A DNA stretch of 64,000 nucleotides from Candidatus Megaera endosymbiont of Nemacystus decipiens (GTDB lineage Bacteria; Pseudomonadota; Alphaproteobacteria; Rickettsiales; Rickettsiaceae): positions 62,001-126,000 of the forward strand of contig DAOTRE010000006.1 in NCBI GenBank assembly GCA_030036605.1. Reading direction: 5' to 3'. Positions 18,281 through 25,364 of this stretch are shown piece by piece; positions within the stretch are counted from its first letter, which is position 1; each line of letters starts with the position of its first letter. Position numbers and translations under genes: made by a program. The notes beneath the pieces are model-generated. The model was not told the origin of the DNA, searched no databases, and saw only the letters and a program-made list of their open reading frames with translations.

Positions 18281-18733
18281 TTATGATTTATTAGTGAAAG
18301 AATAAAGCAGTTTATTGACCAGGCTTTCTATATTCATCGCGGATTTAGTATGAACTATTCTTTCCCCAGCCCCTAGCATTTTATCTTCTATTCCAACGTC
18401 TAATTTAATATATCTATTACCTATTAAACCGCTTGTAACTACGCTTGCTCTTGTATCTTTTGGTATTGCAATCGAGCTGTCTATAGCTAGATGCAGGACT
18501 GCATAATAAGTATCTTGTTCGAGTTGTATATCGTGAATTGAGCCAACCTTAATGCCAGATATTTTTACGTCTGCACCTGTTGAAATGCCATCAATATTGT
18601 CAAATTCTGCTCTAAGCAGATAATATTTACTCGCGTTTGATATTCCGCTTTTGTTATATGAGTAATACAAAAAAGCAAATGCTGTTACTAATACAAAAAT
18701 ACCAATAATTGTTTCAAAAATTCCTTGTTTCAT
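18281..18733 (-). CDS. mlaD: MlaD-type MCE-domain lipid-transport protein
   Basis: The protein has one N-terminal membrane helix (IFETIIGIFVLVTAFAFLYY) and one MCE domain (LRAEFDNIDGISTGADVKIS, then GIKVGSIHDIQL, and later VTSGLIGNRYIKLDVG). MlaD forms a periplasmic ring that passes phospholipids between membranes, with an MlaFEB ABC transporter. ATG 18733 (150 residues) is chosen because MKQGIFETIIGIFVL matches the usual MlaD N-terminus. The frame also allows TTG at 18775, which would overlap the gene upstream. The partner genes mlaEF are not in the window. Last gene of the sspB-rnhA-NDUFA12 operon. Confidence 0.88.
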   Translation of the reverse strand: MKQGIFETIIGIFVLVTAFAFLYYSYNKSGISNASKYYLLRAEFDNIDGISTGADVKISGIKVGSIHDIQLEQDTYYAVLHLAIDSSIAIPKDTRASVVTSGLIGNRYIKLDVGIEDKMLGAGERIVHTKSAMNIESLVNKLLYSFTNKS

Positions 18734-18759
18734 GAGTTTGTCTGCTGTATTAAAATTAT

Positions 18760-19086
18760 TTAGTTTGGTGTCCAAGGATTGTACGAATTACTATCGTCAG
18801 ACTTTTTACTTTTATAAGCATGTTTTGTACCAGACAAGTTAGGTATGTATCCTTGCTGCCAGCTATATTTTTGTTCTTCTGTATTAACTGGTATATCATC
18901 AGTTAGATAATGAAGCCATGCATGCCACATTGGAGGAACTTTTGAACCCTCGTCAATGCCATCATAATACACGTATCTTTTTTCTTTGCCTAGAGAATTC
19001 TTGTTTACGTAGTATAAATTTCCAAAATTATCCCTTCCTACTTGCTTATAAAAAAGTTTAATCCATAATTTATTTATTTTCGACAT
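18760..19086 (-). CDS. NDUFA12-family complex I accessory subunit
   Basis: A 108-residue protein with the family hallmarks: VGRDNFGNLYYVNKN, then RYVYYDGIDEGSKVPPMWHA and WLHYLTDDIP. It is the bacterial form of the mitochondrial B17.2/NDUFA12 accessory subunit of NADH:ubiquinone oxidoreductase, found almost only in alphaproteobacteria. It overlaps the stop of rnhA in an ATAATG arrangement, and its neighbour downstream is mlaD, a pairing seen in other alphaproteobacteria. Confidence 0.93.
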   Translation of the reverse strand: MSKINKLWIKLFYKQVGRDNFGNLYYVNKNSLGKEKRYVYYDGIDEGSKVPPMWHAWLHYLTDDIPVNTEEQKYSWQQGYIPNLSGTKHAYKSKKSDDSNSYNPWTPN

Positions 19087-19544
19087 TATTTTTCTATCAT
19101 TTTTATCGCTTTTTCCTTCCCTAAAACAGCAAGCCTATCAGCTTTAATATTCCCAATGTTTGTTCCATGTCCCTTCACCCAATGCCAGTTCACTGTATGC
19201 TTTTTAAGCTCTTTCTGCAAATTTATCCACAAATCGATATTTTTTACTGGTTTGTTGTTAGATGTTTTCCAGCCATTTTTTATCCATTTATGCATCCACT
19301 CAGTTACTCCCTGTTTAAGGTATTTACTATCTGTATATATGTCAACATAGCATGATTTTCTTAGCTCTTTCAAGGCTAAAATGGCAGCTTGTATCTCCAT
19401 TTTATTATTTGTTGTGCTGTGGTCATAGCCAAAAATCTCTTTTTCTGCTTTTCCAAATACTAGCAGCGCTCCCCAGCCGCCTGGACCGGGATTTCCAGAG
19501 CAAGCTCCATCGGTATATATAGTCACTTTTGGCTGTGACATCAT
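19086..19544 (-). CDS. rnhA: Ribonuclease HI
   Basis: A 152-residue enzyme that cuts the RNA strand of RNA-DNA hybrids. The catalytic acidic residues sit in [19 protein letters not shown] (Asp), [13 protein letters not shown] (Glu), [13 protein letters not shown] (Asp) and the final Asp in KADRLA; the loop [10 protein letters not shown] carries the conserved His. The length is normal. The start overlaps the sspB stop by four bases (ATGA). Confidence 0.97.
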   Translation of the reverse strand: MMSQPKVTIYTDGACSGNPGPGGWGALLVFGKAEKEIFGYDHSTTNNKMEIQAAILALKELRKSCYVDIYTDSKYLKQGVTEWMHKWIKNGWKTSNNKPVKNIDLWINLQKELKKHTVNWHWVKGHGTNIGNIKADRLAVLGKEKAIKMIEK

Positions 19545-20071
19545 GTTTTTCTACTTTTTTTATGAAAATTGCTAAAGTTTATGATTTCACCAGAATTAGT
19601 CTCTTTTTTCTTTAAAGTTTTTGTATAGTTTTTAGTTTTCCTAAGCTTATTAATGTCTATTTGCAGAGGCTGTGTATCATTTTTATGATATTGATTGTCT
19701 AATAGTTCTAAAATTTCATTGTCAACAACTTCTTGATTAAATTGAAGTGTAAACTTTGCAACAGGATCTACAAAACTAGTAATAGATTTAAATGGTACCG
19801 CTATATTTTCTTCAACTCCATCAAAAGAGACGTCAACCGTAAATCGATCATCAAATACCCGTAGATTCTTAAACTGATGCTCTAGTATTATAGTTATATC
19901 CTGGGGATAATTGGATCTCACTCTGTAAGGAAGCTTAACTCCGGGGAATTTTGTGTAAAAAGATATATAAAATAACTGCCCGCCTTTGAGAGGTTTAGAA
20001 GCATTTTCCATCAAGATTTTTTTTACAATAGAAAGCATAGCTTCATCTATTAATAGTTGATAGTTTATCAC
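19541..20071 (-). CDS. sspB: SspB, ClpXP adaptor for tmRNA-tagged proteins (alpha type)
   Basis: A 176-residue protein matching alphaproteobacterial Ssp[21 protein letters not shown], then [39 protein letters not shown] and [12 protein letters not shown]. SspB dimers bind the ssrA degradation tag and deliver tagged proteins to ClpXP through a C-terminal tail, here the Lys-rich end near 150-176. The start is GTG at 20071. The tmRNA gene ssrA lies directly upstream on the same strand, so tag and tag reader are neighbours. First gene of the operon sspB-rnhA-NDUFA12-mlaD. Confidence 0.92.
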   Translation of the reverse strand: MINYQLLIDEAMLSIVKKILMENASKPLKGGQLFYISFYTKFPGVKLPYRVRSNYPQDITIILEHQFKNLRVFDDRFTVDVSFDGVEENIAVPFKSITSFVDPVAKFTLQFNQEVVDNEILELLDNQYHKNDTQPLQIDINKLRKTKNYTKTLKKKETNSGEIINFSNFHKKSRKT

Positions 20072-20111
20072 TGTATTTTATATCTAGTAAATTTTTTTGA
20101 GACTACATTAA

Positions 20112-20453
20112 TTCTTTTTGGGGGTTTTTCTGTTACTAGGCAAACCCCCAAAGCCCTATCGGGCTACTGTTCTAAGCGTAAGCAGCAGGCGCAAAGCTAT
20201 ACTTAGGCATAGCTAGAAGCGCAGTGTCAGTAGCCTTCATGCGTTGATTATTATCATTTGCATTTACTTTTTTTGACCCAAAAAACTATAATATAGTTTT
20301 CAGCGGAATCATACTGGGTAAAAATCGTTTCTTTATTAAGCCCGTCGATGCTAATTCGCCCCCATAAAATTTTATGGTGGAGGCGCCGGGTACTGCCCCC
20401 GGGTCCGATACTTCTATTCCAAACAACGTTTATTACCATAGCCAGTTAAGGCA
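20112..20453 (-). ncRNA. ssrA: tmRNA, circularly permuted two-piece form
   Basis: Read on the minus strand, the acceptor piece comes first and ends at 20375 in CGCCTCC-A-CCA. An 11-base spacer (20374-20364) follows, then the coding piece from 20363 with GGGGGCGAATTAGCATCGAC. GGGGGCG pairs with CGCCTCC (7 pairs, one G-U). The T-stem is CCGGG/CCCGG with loop GGCAGTA. The tag frame starts with GCA at 20261 (ANDNNQRMKA...) and stops with TAG at 20172, giving 29 residues that end in FAPAAYA. GGCTACTG (20228-20235) pairs with CAGTAGCC (20162-20169), enclosing much of the tag frame as in helix 5. A perfect 11-bp hairpin (20117-20127 with 20142-20152) follows. The outer ends are estimates. Confidence 0.93.
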
Positions 20454-20459
20454 TTGCTT

Positions 20460-20488
20460 ATTATAAAGGCTTCGATTAGTTTAGTCAA
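20460..20488 (-). promoter_or_regulatory. Sigma-70 promoter of ssrA
   Basis: On the minus strand, TTGACT (20488-20483) and a perfect TATAAT (20465-20460) are separated by 17 bases. Transcription would start near 20453, just upstream of the tmRNA acceptor piece. Confidence 0.8.
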
Positions 20489-20622
20489 TTCTAACTTATA
20501 ACCATTGTTAATTTAGTTTTTCTATCATAAAATTAATCAAGGTGTTAATCTTTCTTTACTTTTGTTTGTTAGGTCGTTACAATACACACCTTGTATTAAC
20601 TTTTTAATAAGTAGGTAGTATA

Positions 20623-21534
20623 ATGCCAACATCAGTAGATTTATCTAATCCTAATGATAATAAAAAATTTGGTGAATTTAACGATTTTTTGTTAAGTAAA
20701 AATAAATTCTCACCTGAGGAAATTAAAAAGGAAGCTGATACACGCAATATTACAAAATCTAATTTCAATAATCTTAATTCTAATGATCTGACGGCAAAAA
20801 CACCTCTGCATCGTTTTATGAAAGGGGCTGCTGGGAATAATATAACAAAAGAAAACATAGAATGCTTAAAAGAGCTAGGGGCTGATTTTAATTCCTTAGA
20901 TGCAAGACATCAAGATCCTTTAAGTTGTTATTTATCTCGCAATGATGTGAATCTAGATATTTTTAAGTTGCTTCTAAGCAAAAAGATAGGAGCAGATATA
21001 TTTATAACCGAAGGAACTGAATATAAAAAATTTAATCATTTGCATACTTATTTGTTGAGCAAAAAGAATGAAATAAGCATAGAGATCTTAAGGTATTTTA
21101 AAAAAGATTTGGGAGCTGATTTTAATTGCGCTACACGTGGCAATTTTAAAGTTCCTCACTTATTATGCATTTATAATAGCAAAAAAATAACTAAAGAAAT
21201 TTTATCTTATTTTAAAGATGAAGCAGGAGTTGATTTCAATGCATTGGATGGATCAAATAAAAATATTGCCCATTATTATTTGAATTCTTGTGAAGAACCT
21301 AATGAAGAAATAGTGGAAAAGTTAGTTAAATTTGGAGTAGATTTTACTCAACAAGATCGTCATGATGGTATGGACGCCCAGGATAAGTATGTTAAACTTA
21401 TCCACGGTATCAAAAATGTACCAAATTTTATAACAAAAAAGTTAGGAGGTCCATACCATGGAAGATTATACAATAATAGGAATAGATTTGGCAAAGACAA
21501 AATTTCATATTGCGGCATTAAATCAAGAAAATAA
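20623..21534 (+). CDS. Ankyrin-repeat protein, 3' end replaced by IS insertion
   Basis: The open frame codes for 303 residues. From about residue 60 to 245 there are ankyrin-like units with a repeated LGADFN or GVDFN turn (ELGADFNSLDARHQDPLSCY, KDLGADFNCATRGNFKVPHL, EAGVDFNALDGSNKNIAHYY, KFGVDFTQQDRHDG). Native sequence ends near 21366, where the left end of the IS element begins. The last 55 or so residues are translated from IS sequence and overlap the transposase gene in another frame. No ankyrin-like remainder is visible beyond the right end of the IS at about 22790, so the original 3' part seems lost. Function unknown; possible effector in its intact form. Confidence 0.8.
   Translation: MPTSVDLSNPNDNKKFGEFNDFLLSKNKFSPEEIKKEADTRNITKSNFNNLNSNDLTAKTPLHRFMKGAAGNNITKENIECLKELGADFNSLDARHQDPLSCYLSRNDVNLDIFKLLLSKKIGADIFITEGTEYKKFNHLHTYLLSKKNEISIEILRYFKKDLGADFNCATRGNFKVPHLLCIYNSKKITKEILSYFKDEAGVDFNALDGSNKNIAHYYLNSCEEPNEEIVEKLVKFGVDFTQQDRHDGMDAQDKYVKLIHGIKNVPNFITKKLGGPYHGRLYNNRNRFGKDKISYCGIKSRK
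21367..21457 (+). promoter_or_regulatory. IS left-end hairpins that can mask the transposase start
   Basis: GGTATGGAC at 21367-21375 is the exact reverse complement of GTCCATACC at 21449-21457, which lies directly before the ATG at 21458 and overlaps the last base of the ribosome site AGGAGG (21444-21449). Inside this loop is a second hairpin, GGATAAGT (21381-21388) with ACTTATCC (21396-21403). A transcript entering from the ankyrin gene would contain both arms and could hide the start region. Confidence 0.55.
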
Positions 21535-22504
21535 GGTGGTAATGAAGAAGGCGATTAGACGCGACGATTTTATCTCAAGGCTTGGGGAGTTGTTTAGCAG
21601 CAAGCAGACTTTTGCATTTGAGGCATGTGGCGGGGCGCATAATATCGGTCAAATACTGACAAAGGCTGGTCATAATGTTATTATACTAAAGCCTAAAGAT
21701 GTGAAGGCATATGCAAAATCACGGCAAAAAAACGATATTAATGATGCAATTTCAATATGCAAAGCTGCTCTTGATCCAGATTTGAAACGGGTGCATTTAA
21801 AGAGCGAAGAAGAGCAAACAGTATCTTATATACATAAATCAAGGCAAAATGTTATTCAGCAAAGGATCCAAATCAGCAATTCTATCATGACCTCGCTGCA
21901 TGAGTTTGGTTTTGTGGTGGTTTGTGGCAAAGCTAAATTTGCTAAAGAATGCAAAGAACATGTGATGCAAGCATATGAAGATGGTCACATAGACTGTGAT
22001 GTAAAGCGAGAAATGCTGAAGGACTGCGATGCAATAGCAAGATTTATGAATCGAGAGAAAGAATTGGACCAGATGATATTAGCAAGAAATAAGAAATCAG
22101 AAAAAGCTTGCTTGCTCAAAACAATAGCAGGTATAGGTCCAATAAACGCCAGCATTTTGAGCATCAAGGAGATGGATTCATATGAAACGGCAAGAGATTT
22201 TGCAGCTTCACTAGGCCTAGTGCCAAAGCAGAGCACAACAGGAGGCAATATCAAGCTGGGCGGAATAACTAAGCAAGGTGATCGCTACTCCAGAGGGATG
22301 TTAATACAAGCTGGCAGGTCGATAGTCATGAGATCTTGTAAAACAAGCACGCCCAGCGATGAATTATACCAGTTCGTTGAACGCTTGAAACAAAAAGGCA
22401 AGAAGTTCAATGTAATTTGTGTGGCAGTAGCAAATAAATTGGCCCGTATAGCATATGCTTGCGTGACTAAAGAGATTCGCTATCAGGAACATAAATATTC
22501 CTGA
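21458..22504 (+). CDS. IS110-family transposase
   Basis: A 348-residue DEDD-type recombinase, apparently intact. The N-terminal RuvC-like domain shows IIGIDLAKTKFHIAALNQ (first Asp), FAFEACGGAHNIGQIL (Glu) and KNDINDAISICKAAL (the DD pair region). A coiled-coil stretch follows. The C-terminal Transposase_20 domain shows LLKTIAGIGPINASILSI and SLGLVPKQSTTGGNIKLGGI, with RYSRGMLIQAG carrying the likely catalytic Ser-containing region. Recombinases of this family are guided by a bridge (seeker) RNA made from the element's own noncoding end. ATG 21458 follows AGGAGG. Confidence 0.95.
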   Translation: MEDYTIIGIDLAKTKFHIAALNQENKVVMKKAIRRDDFISRLGELFSSKQTFAFEACGGAHNIGQILTKAGHNVIILKPKDVKAYAKSRQKNDINDAISICKAALDPDLKRVHLKSEEEQTVSYIHKSRQNVIQQRIQISNSIMTSLHEFGFVVVCGKAKFAKECKEHVMQAYEDGHIDCDVKREMLKDCDAIARFMNREKELDQMILARNKKSEKACLLKTIAGIGPINASILSIKEMDSYETARDFAASLGLVPKQSTTGGNIKLGGITKQGDRYSRGMLIQAGRSIVMRSCKTSTPSDELYQFVERLKQKGKKFNVICVAVANKLARIAYACVTKEIRYQEHKYS

Positions 22505-22777
22505 TTAACGATAATATTGGCGCTAGTAAGTTAGCACCAATGTGATTTTAAGGAAAGAAAAGTAAAAACGAAGGTAAGAAGAGATAATAACTAAGTATTC
22601 TGGTAAAAGTCCGCACGAACGTCAAGGCACATGTGATGCCGTCGCCATGACTGAATTCTCCAGGATTGAAGCAGAATGCAGAAACCATTATGGCACATGC
22701 GATGCCGAATATATGACAGCTTTTACATTATCCCACTACACCAAAGTTTTTTGATGATTTTTTCCTTGACTTTAAAC
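22505..22777 (+). ncRNA. Candidate bridge/seeker RNA region of the IS element
   Basis: About 270 noncoding bases lie between the transposase stop and the right inverted repeat. The sequence GGCACATGTGATGCC (22626-22640) recurs 66 bases later as GGCACATGCGATGCC (22692-22706). Each can fold as a GGCA/TGCC stem with a 7-base loop. In the IS1111 subgroup the guide RNA is encoded on this side of the transposase. The RNA borders, promoter and guide loops cannot be fixed by eye. From 22789 to 22954 I see no gene. Confidence 0.4.
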
Positions 22778-22954
22778 GGGCGTCCATATACGACGATTAT
22801 TAAGTAATATAACATCAGCATACGTATAGTATAGCAACTCTTCTTTGTAGACTACTATAACATGAATTCGGCTATTTTTCTGATTCAAGATGATTTGTAA
22901 AATATCATATAAACCTTAGAATTCTATCGAGCCCAAGGTTCATAGAATTTGGCT

Positions 22955-23539
22955 TTATATTTCAGATTTTGAATCTACCCATGCAATATTACCGTCTCTA
23001 CGATAATATACTATATTAAACCTGTTATTCTTAATATTTTTAAACATCAGTGCCGGTAGGTTGTGTAAATCCATCTTCATTACAGCTTCGCCAACCGAAA
23101 GAGTCATAATTTTGCTAGGAGTTTCTGCTATAATAGCTGGGTTATCAACATTCACCTCATTTTCAATCTGGTTCTCAATTTGTGCTGATATAGTATAGCT
23201 TGTTGCATCATTCATCTTTTCTGAGAGCTTCATTTTATGGCTATAATCATTTAGCTTTGACTTATATCTCCTGAGTTGTTTTTGCAATTTACTAATAGAC
23301 TGGTCATATGCACTATATATGTCATTACAAACAGCATGACTTTTAAGAATTATATGTCTTCCACTCCCCTCATTAACAACTATATCACAAACGAATTCGT
23401 GATTGTTTTTAGAAAAATAGACGTGACCACTTGGGGCCTCAGAGAAGTATTTTGTTACTACTTCTATAGTCCTGTTATTCACATAATCTTGCAATTTAGG
23501 CGCGACTGAAATATGTTGACCTGAAACTTGTACCTGCAT
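22955..23539 (-). CDS. hpf: Ribosome hibernation-promoting factor, long form
   Basis: A 194-residue protein with the two domains of long HPF. The N-terminal domain (1-100; QVSGQHISVAPKLQDYVNNR, then the basic helix SISKLQKQLRRYKSKLNDYS) binds the ribosome decoding centre. The C-terminal dimerisation domain (about 135-190) has MTLSVGEAVMKMDLHNLPAL, MFKNIKNNRFNIVYYRRDGN and IAWVD. Long HPF pairs 70S ribosomes into inactive 100S dimers under starvation. The gene stands alone between the IS element and tRNA-fMet; the 288 bases before it (23540-23828) hold no other gene. Confidence 0.95.
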   Translation of the reverse strand: MQVQVSGQHISVAPKLQDYVNNRTIEVVTKYFSEAPSGHVYFSKNNHEFVCDIVVNEGSGRHIILKSHAVCNDIYSAYDQSISKLQKQLRRYKSKLNDYSHKMKLSEKMNDATSYTISAQIENQIENEVNVDNPAIIAETPSKIMTLSVGEAVMKMDLHNLPALMFKNIKNNRFNIVYYRRDGNIAWVDSKSEI

Positions 23540-23828
23540 TATAATACCTTAAATTTTATTCTTAGTTATATTCTAAAATAACCCTAACTGCTACAAATTT
23601 CAAGCCGTTTGATTCCGAAGAACAGGGAAATTGCATTAAAAAGATGTCAATAGAGAATTGAAAGTGATAAAACAGGGCAATTAAATTCTTCGTTTTAAAA
23701 TGCAAAAGAATCGTTCTGTTTATATAATTGATTTTTTAACTTGTAATCTAAGTATTATTGCTATATATTCTGGTTACATAGATGAAGCAGTATTATGAAA
23801 CGCCATTTTCTGCTTACTATTTCATTGT

Positions 23829-23905
23829 CGCGGGATGGAGCAGCTCGGTAGCTCGCCAGGCTCATAACCTGGAGGTCGTTGGTTCAAATCCGACTCCCGC
23901 AACCA
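23829..23905 (+). tRNA. Initiator tRNA-fMet (CAT anticodon)
   Basis: A 77-base cloverleaf with encoded CCA. The acceptor stem is CGCGGGA against TCCCGC-A, which leaves the C1-A72 mismatch that marks bacterial initiator tRNA. The anticodon loop is CTCATAA on a CCAGG/CCTGG stem. MITE copy 2 starts about 70 bases downstream. Confidence 0.97.
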
Positions 23906-23970
23906 CTTTTTAACGGTACATACCGAAGACATAGGTAACAGAGTATTCTTGACACATAGGCCGGCAGTTT

Positions 23971-24135
23971 TATTGTAGATTAGATTGGAATAGGAGTATT
24001 TTATAGAAAATATTTTGTGATTTAGTTATTGTCTTATTTCTCCTGCAATGCTGCTCCATTTGAGGAAAATAAGACGACAAATAAATTGCCAAAGATAAAC
24101 TAGAAAATCGTTCTATTTCAATGTAATCTACAATA
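23971..24135. mobile_element. MITE copy 2 (161 bp, TA target duplication)
   Basis: The element proper is 23973-24133, flanked by TA at 23971-23972 and 24134-24135. It is the same length as copy 1 (17251-17411) and in the same orientation, with about four substitutions in 161 bases. The terminal inverted repeats match at about 19 of 21 positions. The near identity indicates recent movement or gene conversion. The bases between it and the repeat array (24136-24330) contain only a REP-like half palindrome near 24266 and no convincing gene. Confidence 0.85.
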
Positions 24136-24330
24136 AACCAAAAGGATTATCAGTTTGCTCTACTCTTGCATTGTCCATATCAAAATATCCTAACTCAATC
24201 TTCATACTTCATGGCAACAAGCAAGTCATCCCTACTATTAAAAAATACTCCGCCCTGCAACAACTCCGCTTGACCCGGGATCTAATCATGGGCTTAGGTT
24301 ACTTTTTTTGTTTTGGGTCCTACAAACTAG

Positions 24331-24400
24331 TTCAGGACGACGAAGTGCTGGTTCAGGACGAAGACGGTGAGTTTTAGAACGACGTGCGATGGTGCTTTGA
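24331..24400. repeat. Degenerate 22-bp GC-rich repeat array, second locus
   Basis: Three to four units of the same family as at 17458: TTCAGGACGACGAAGTGCTG, TTCAGGACGAAGACGGTGAG, TTTTAGAACGACGTGCGATG and a final CTTTGAGAGC. As at the first locus, the array is preceded by GGGTCCT-C/A-CAAAC, lies near a MITE and a tRNA, and ends at the stop codon of a minus-strand gene. Confidence 0.6.
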
Positions 24401-24403
24401 GAG

Positions 24404-25282
24404 CTATCTATAACTCTCTATTTTTGCTAAACAGATTTTTTCCGTAACATTTTTTAGTTTTTCCACTCTTTCAGTTAAATAAATCAGTTGCTCTTCAGTA
24501 ATTTTGTAGTTTTTATTGTAACGCGCTTCAACATATGCGTCCCTTAGTAATCCAAAGCATCTTGTCTGCTGAGGCGTATCAAAATGGAAGATTTTCAGCA
24601 AATCTTCGTGATAGCTATTTACCATACCTTTCAATTTTTTAATATCATGTGTTTTTGGCTTATAACCAGTAAATACCAATAATATTGCATTATAAAAACT
24701 TTCTGTCGCTTGGTGAAGGTAGAATACGGATACATTATAGGAGTTTCTTGAAAATGCATTATTACAATCTATTAAAAATTCAGTTCCTCTCTTATACCAA
24801 TAATCATAATCTTCTTTTGCAATTTTTCTGACTTCGTCTTTATCTAATTCAGCTGGCTCTGATAATTCATGAGTTCCACTATCATAAATCAAAATGCCTT
24901 CTTTTTTTATATCAGAGAAAAAATATTGCCCTATTCGAAGCTGTTCGTTAACTGCACTTATTGGTTCAATTATAATGGTTACCCATGGGTCACGCTCTAA
25001 TTGTTTTTCTTCCAGTTTTTTAGATATTTTATATTCCATATTAATCGCTTTGCTGTGAGAGTATTTCCCTTTTTTCAGGATAATCAAAATATCCAAATCA
25101 CTCTCGTAACTATAAGTAACATGACCTTCCACATACATATCCTTAACCCAGTCGCCTCGCCCGTAGCTACCAAACAGAATAATTTTGTCAATTTTATCTC
25201 CAGCAACAGATAAAATTTTGCTTTTGATTAAGCCAAGCTTATTCTTAATGTGCTGAGAGTTTTTTGGTAATTCTGTTTTCAT
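24404..25282 (-). CDS. Nucleotidyltransferase-HEPN fusion protein
   Basis: A 292-residue protein. The N-terminal domain (about 1-140) is a minimal nucleotidyltransferase with IILFGSYGRGDW and the metal-binding pair in ESDLDILIIL. The C-terminal domain (about 160-285) is HEPN-like, all helical (YWYKRGTEFLIDCNNAF, NVSVFYLHQATESFYNAILL, LLRDAYVEARYNKNYKIT). Separate MNT and HEPN genes form toxin-antitoxin pairs in which the MNT protein adenylylates HEPN; here both are one chain. No strict RX4-6H catalytic motif is obvious in the HEPN part, so RNase activity is uncertain. It lies 82 bases downstream of radA, across a hairpin. Confidence 0.88.
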   Translation of the reverse strand: MKTELPKNSQHIKNKLGLIKSKILSVAGDKIDKIILFGSYGRGDWVKDMYVEGHVTYSYESDLDILIILKKGKYSHSKAINMEYKISKKLEEKQLERDPWVTIIIEPISAVNEQLRIGQYFFSDIKKEGILIYDSGTHELSEPAELDKDEVRKIAKEDYDYWYKRGTEFLIDCNNAFSRNSYNVSVFYLHQATESFYNAILLVFTGYKPKTHDIKKLKGMVNSYHEDLLKIFHFDTPQQTRCFGLLRDAYVEARYNKNYKITEEQLIYLTERVEKLKNVTEKICLAKIESYR

Positions 25283-25333
25283 AATTTTATAAACATAATA
25301 ATCTAAAGTTATAATGCGTCGCTTTATTTTTTC

Positions 25334-25354
25334 TCACATATACTCGATATGTGA
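25334..25354. terminator. Hairpin between radA and the nucleotidyltransferase gene
   Basis: TCACATAT and ATATGTGA form a perfect 8-bp stem with the loop ACTCG. A T-rich run follows on the plus strand, while the minus-strand side is followed by GAGAAAAAAT. It could end radA transcripts only as a weak, U-poor terminator; the role is uncertain. Confidence 0.35.
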
Positions 25355-25364
25355 TATTTTTAAA

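Larger units (their letters stand above)
21362..22794 (+). mobile_element. IS110/IS1111-family insertion sequence
   Basis: One intact transposase gene is flanked by the 11-bp inverted repeat TATGGACGCCC: 21369-21379 at the left and, in reverse complement, 22778-22788 at the right. The repeats are probably subterminal, as in the IS1111 subgroup, so the outer borders are estimates to within a few bases. The noncoding part is short on the left (about 90 bases) and long on the right (about 280 bases). That asymmetry also fits IS1111 rather than IS110 proper. It sits inside the 3' part of an ankyrin gene. Confidence 0.8.

Noticed and set aside
20117..20152. Rho-independent terminator for ssrA
   Set aside because: The 11-bp hairpin is followed by AAG-AATT on the ssrA strand, not by a T-run; it is more likely part of the tmRNA fold.
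24171..24377. 68-residue plus-strand open frame after MITE copy 2
   Set aside because: The last third is translated repeat array (LVQDDEVLVQDEDGEF), and no ribosome site or homology is visible.
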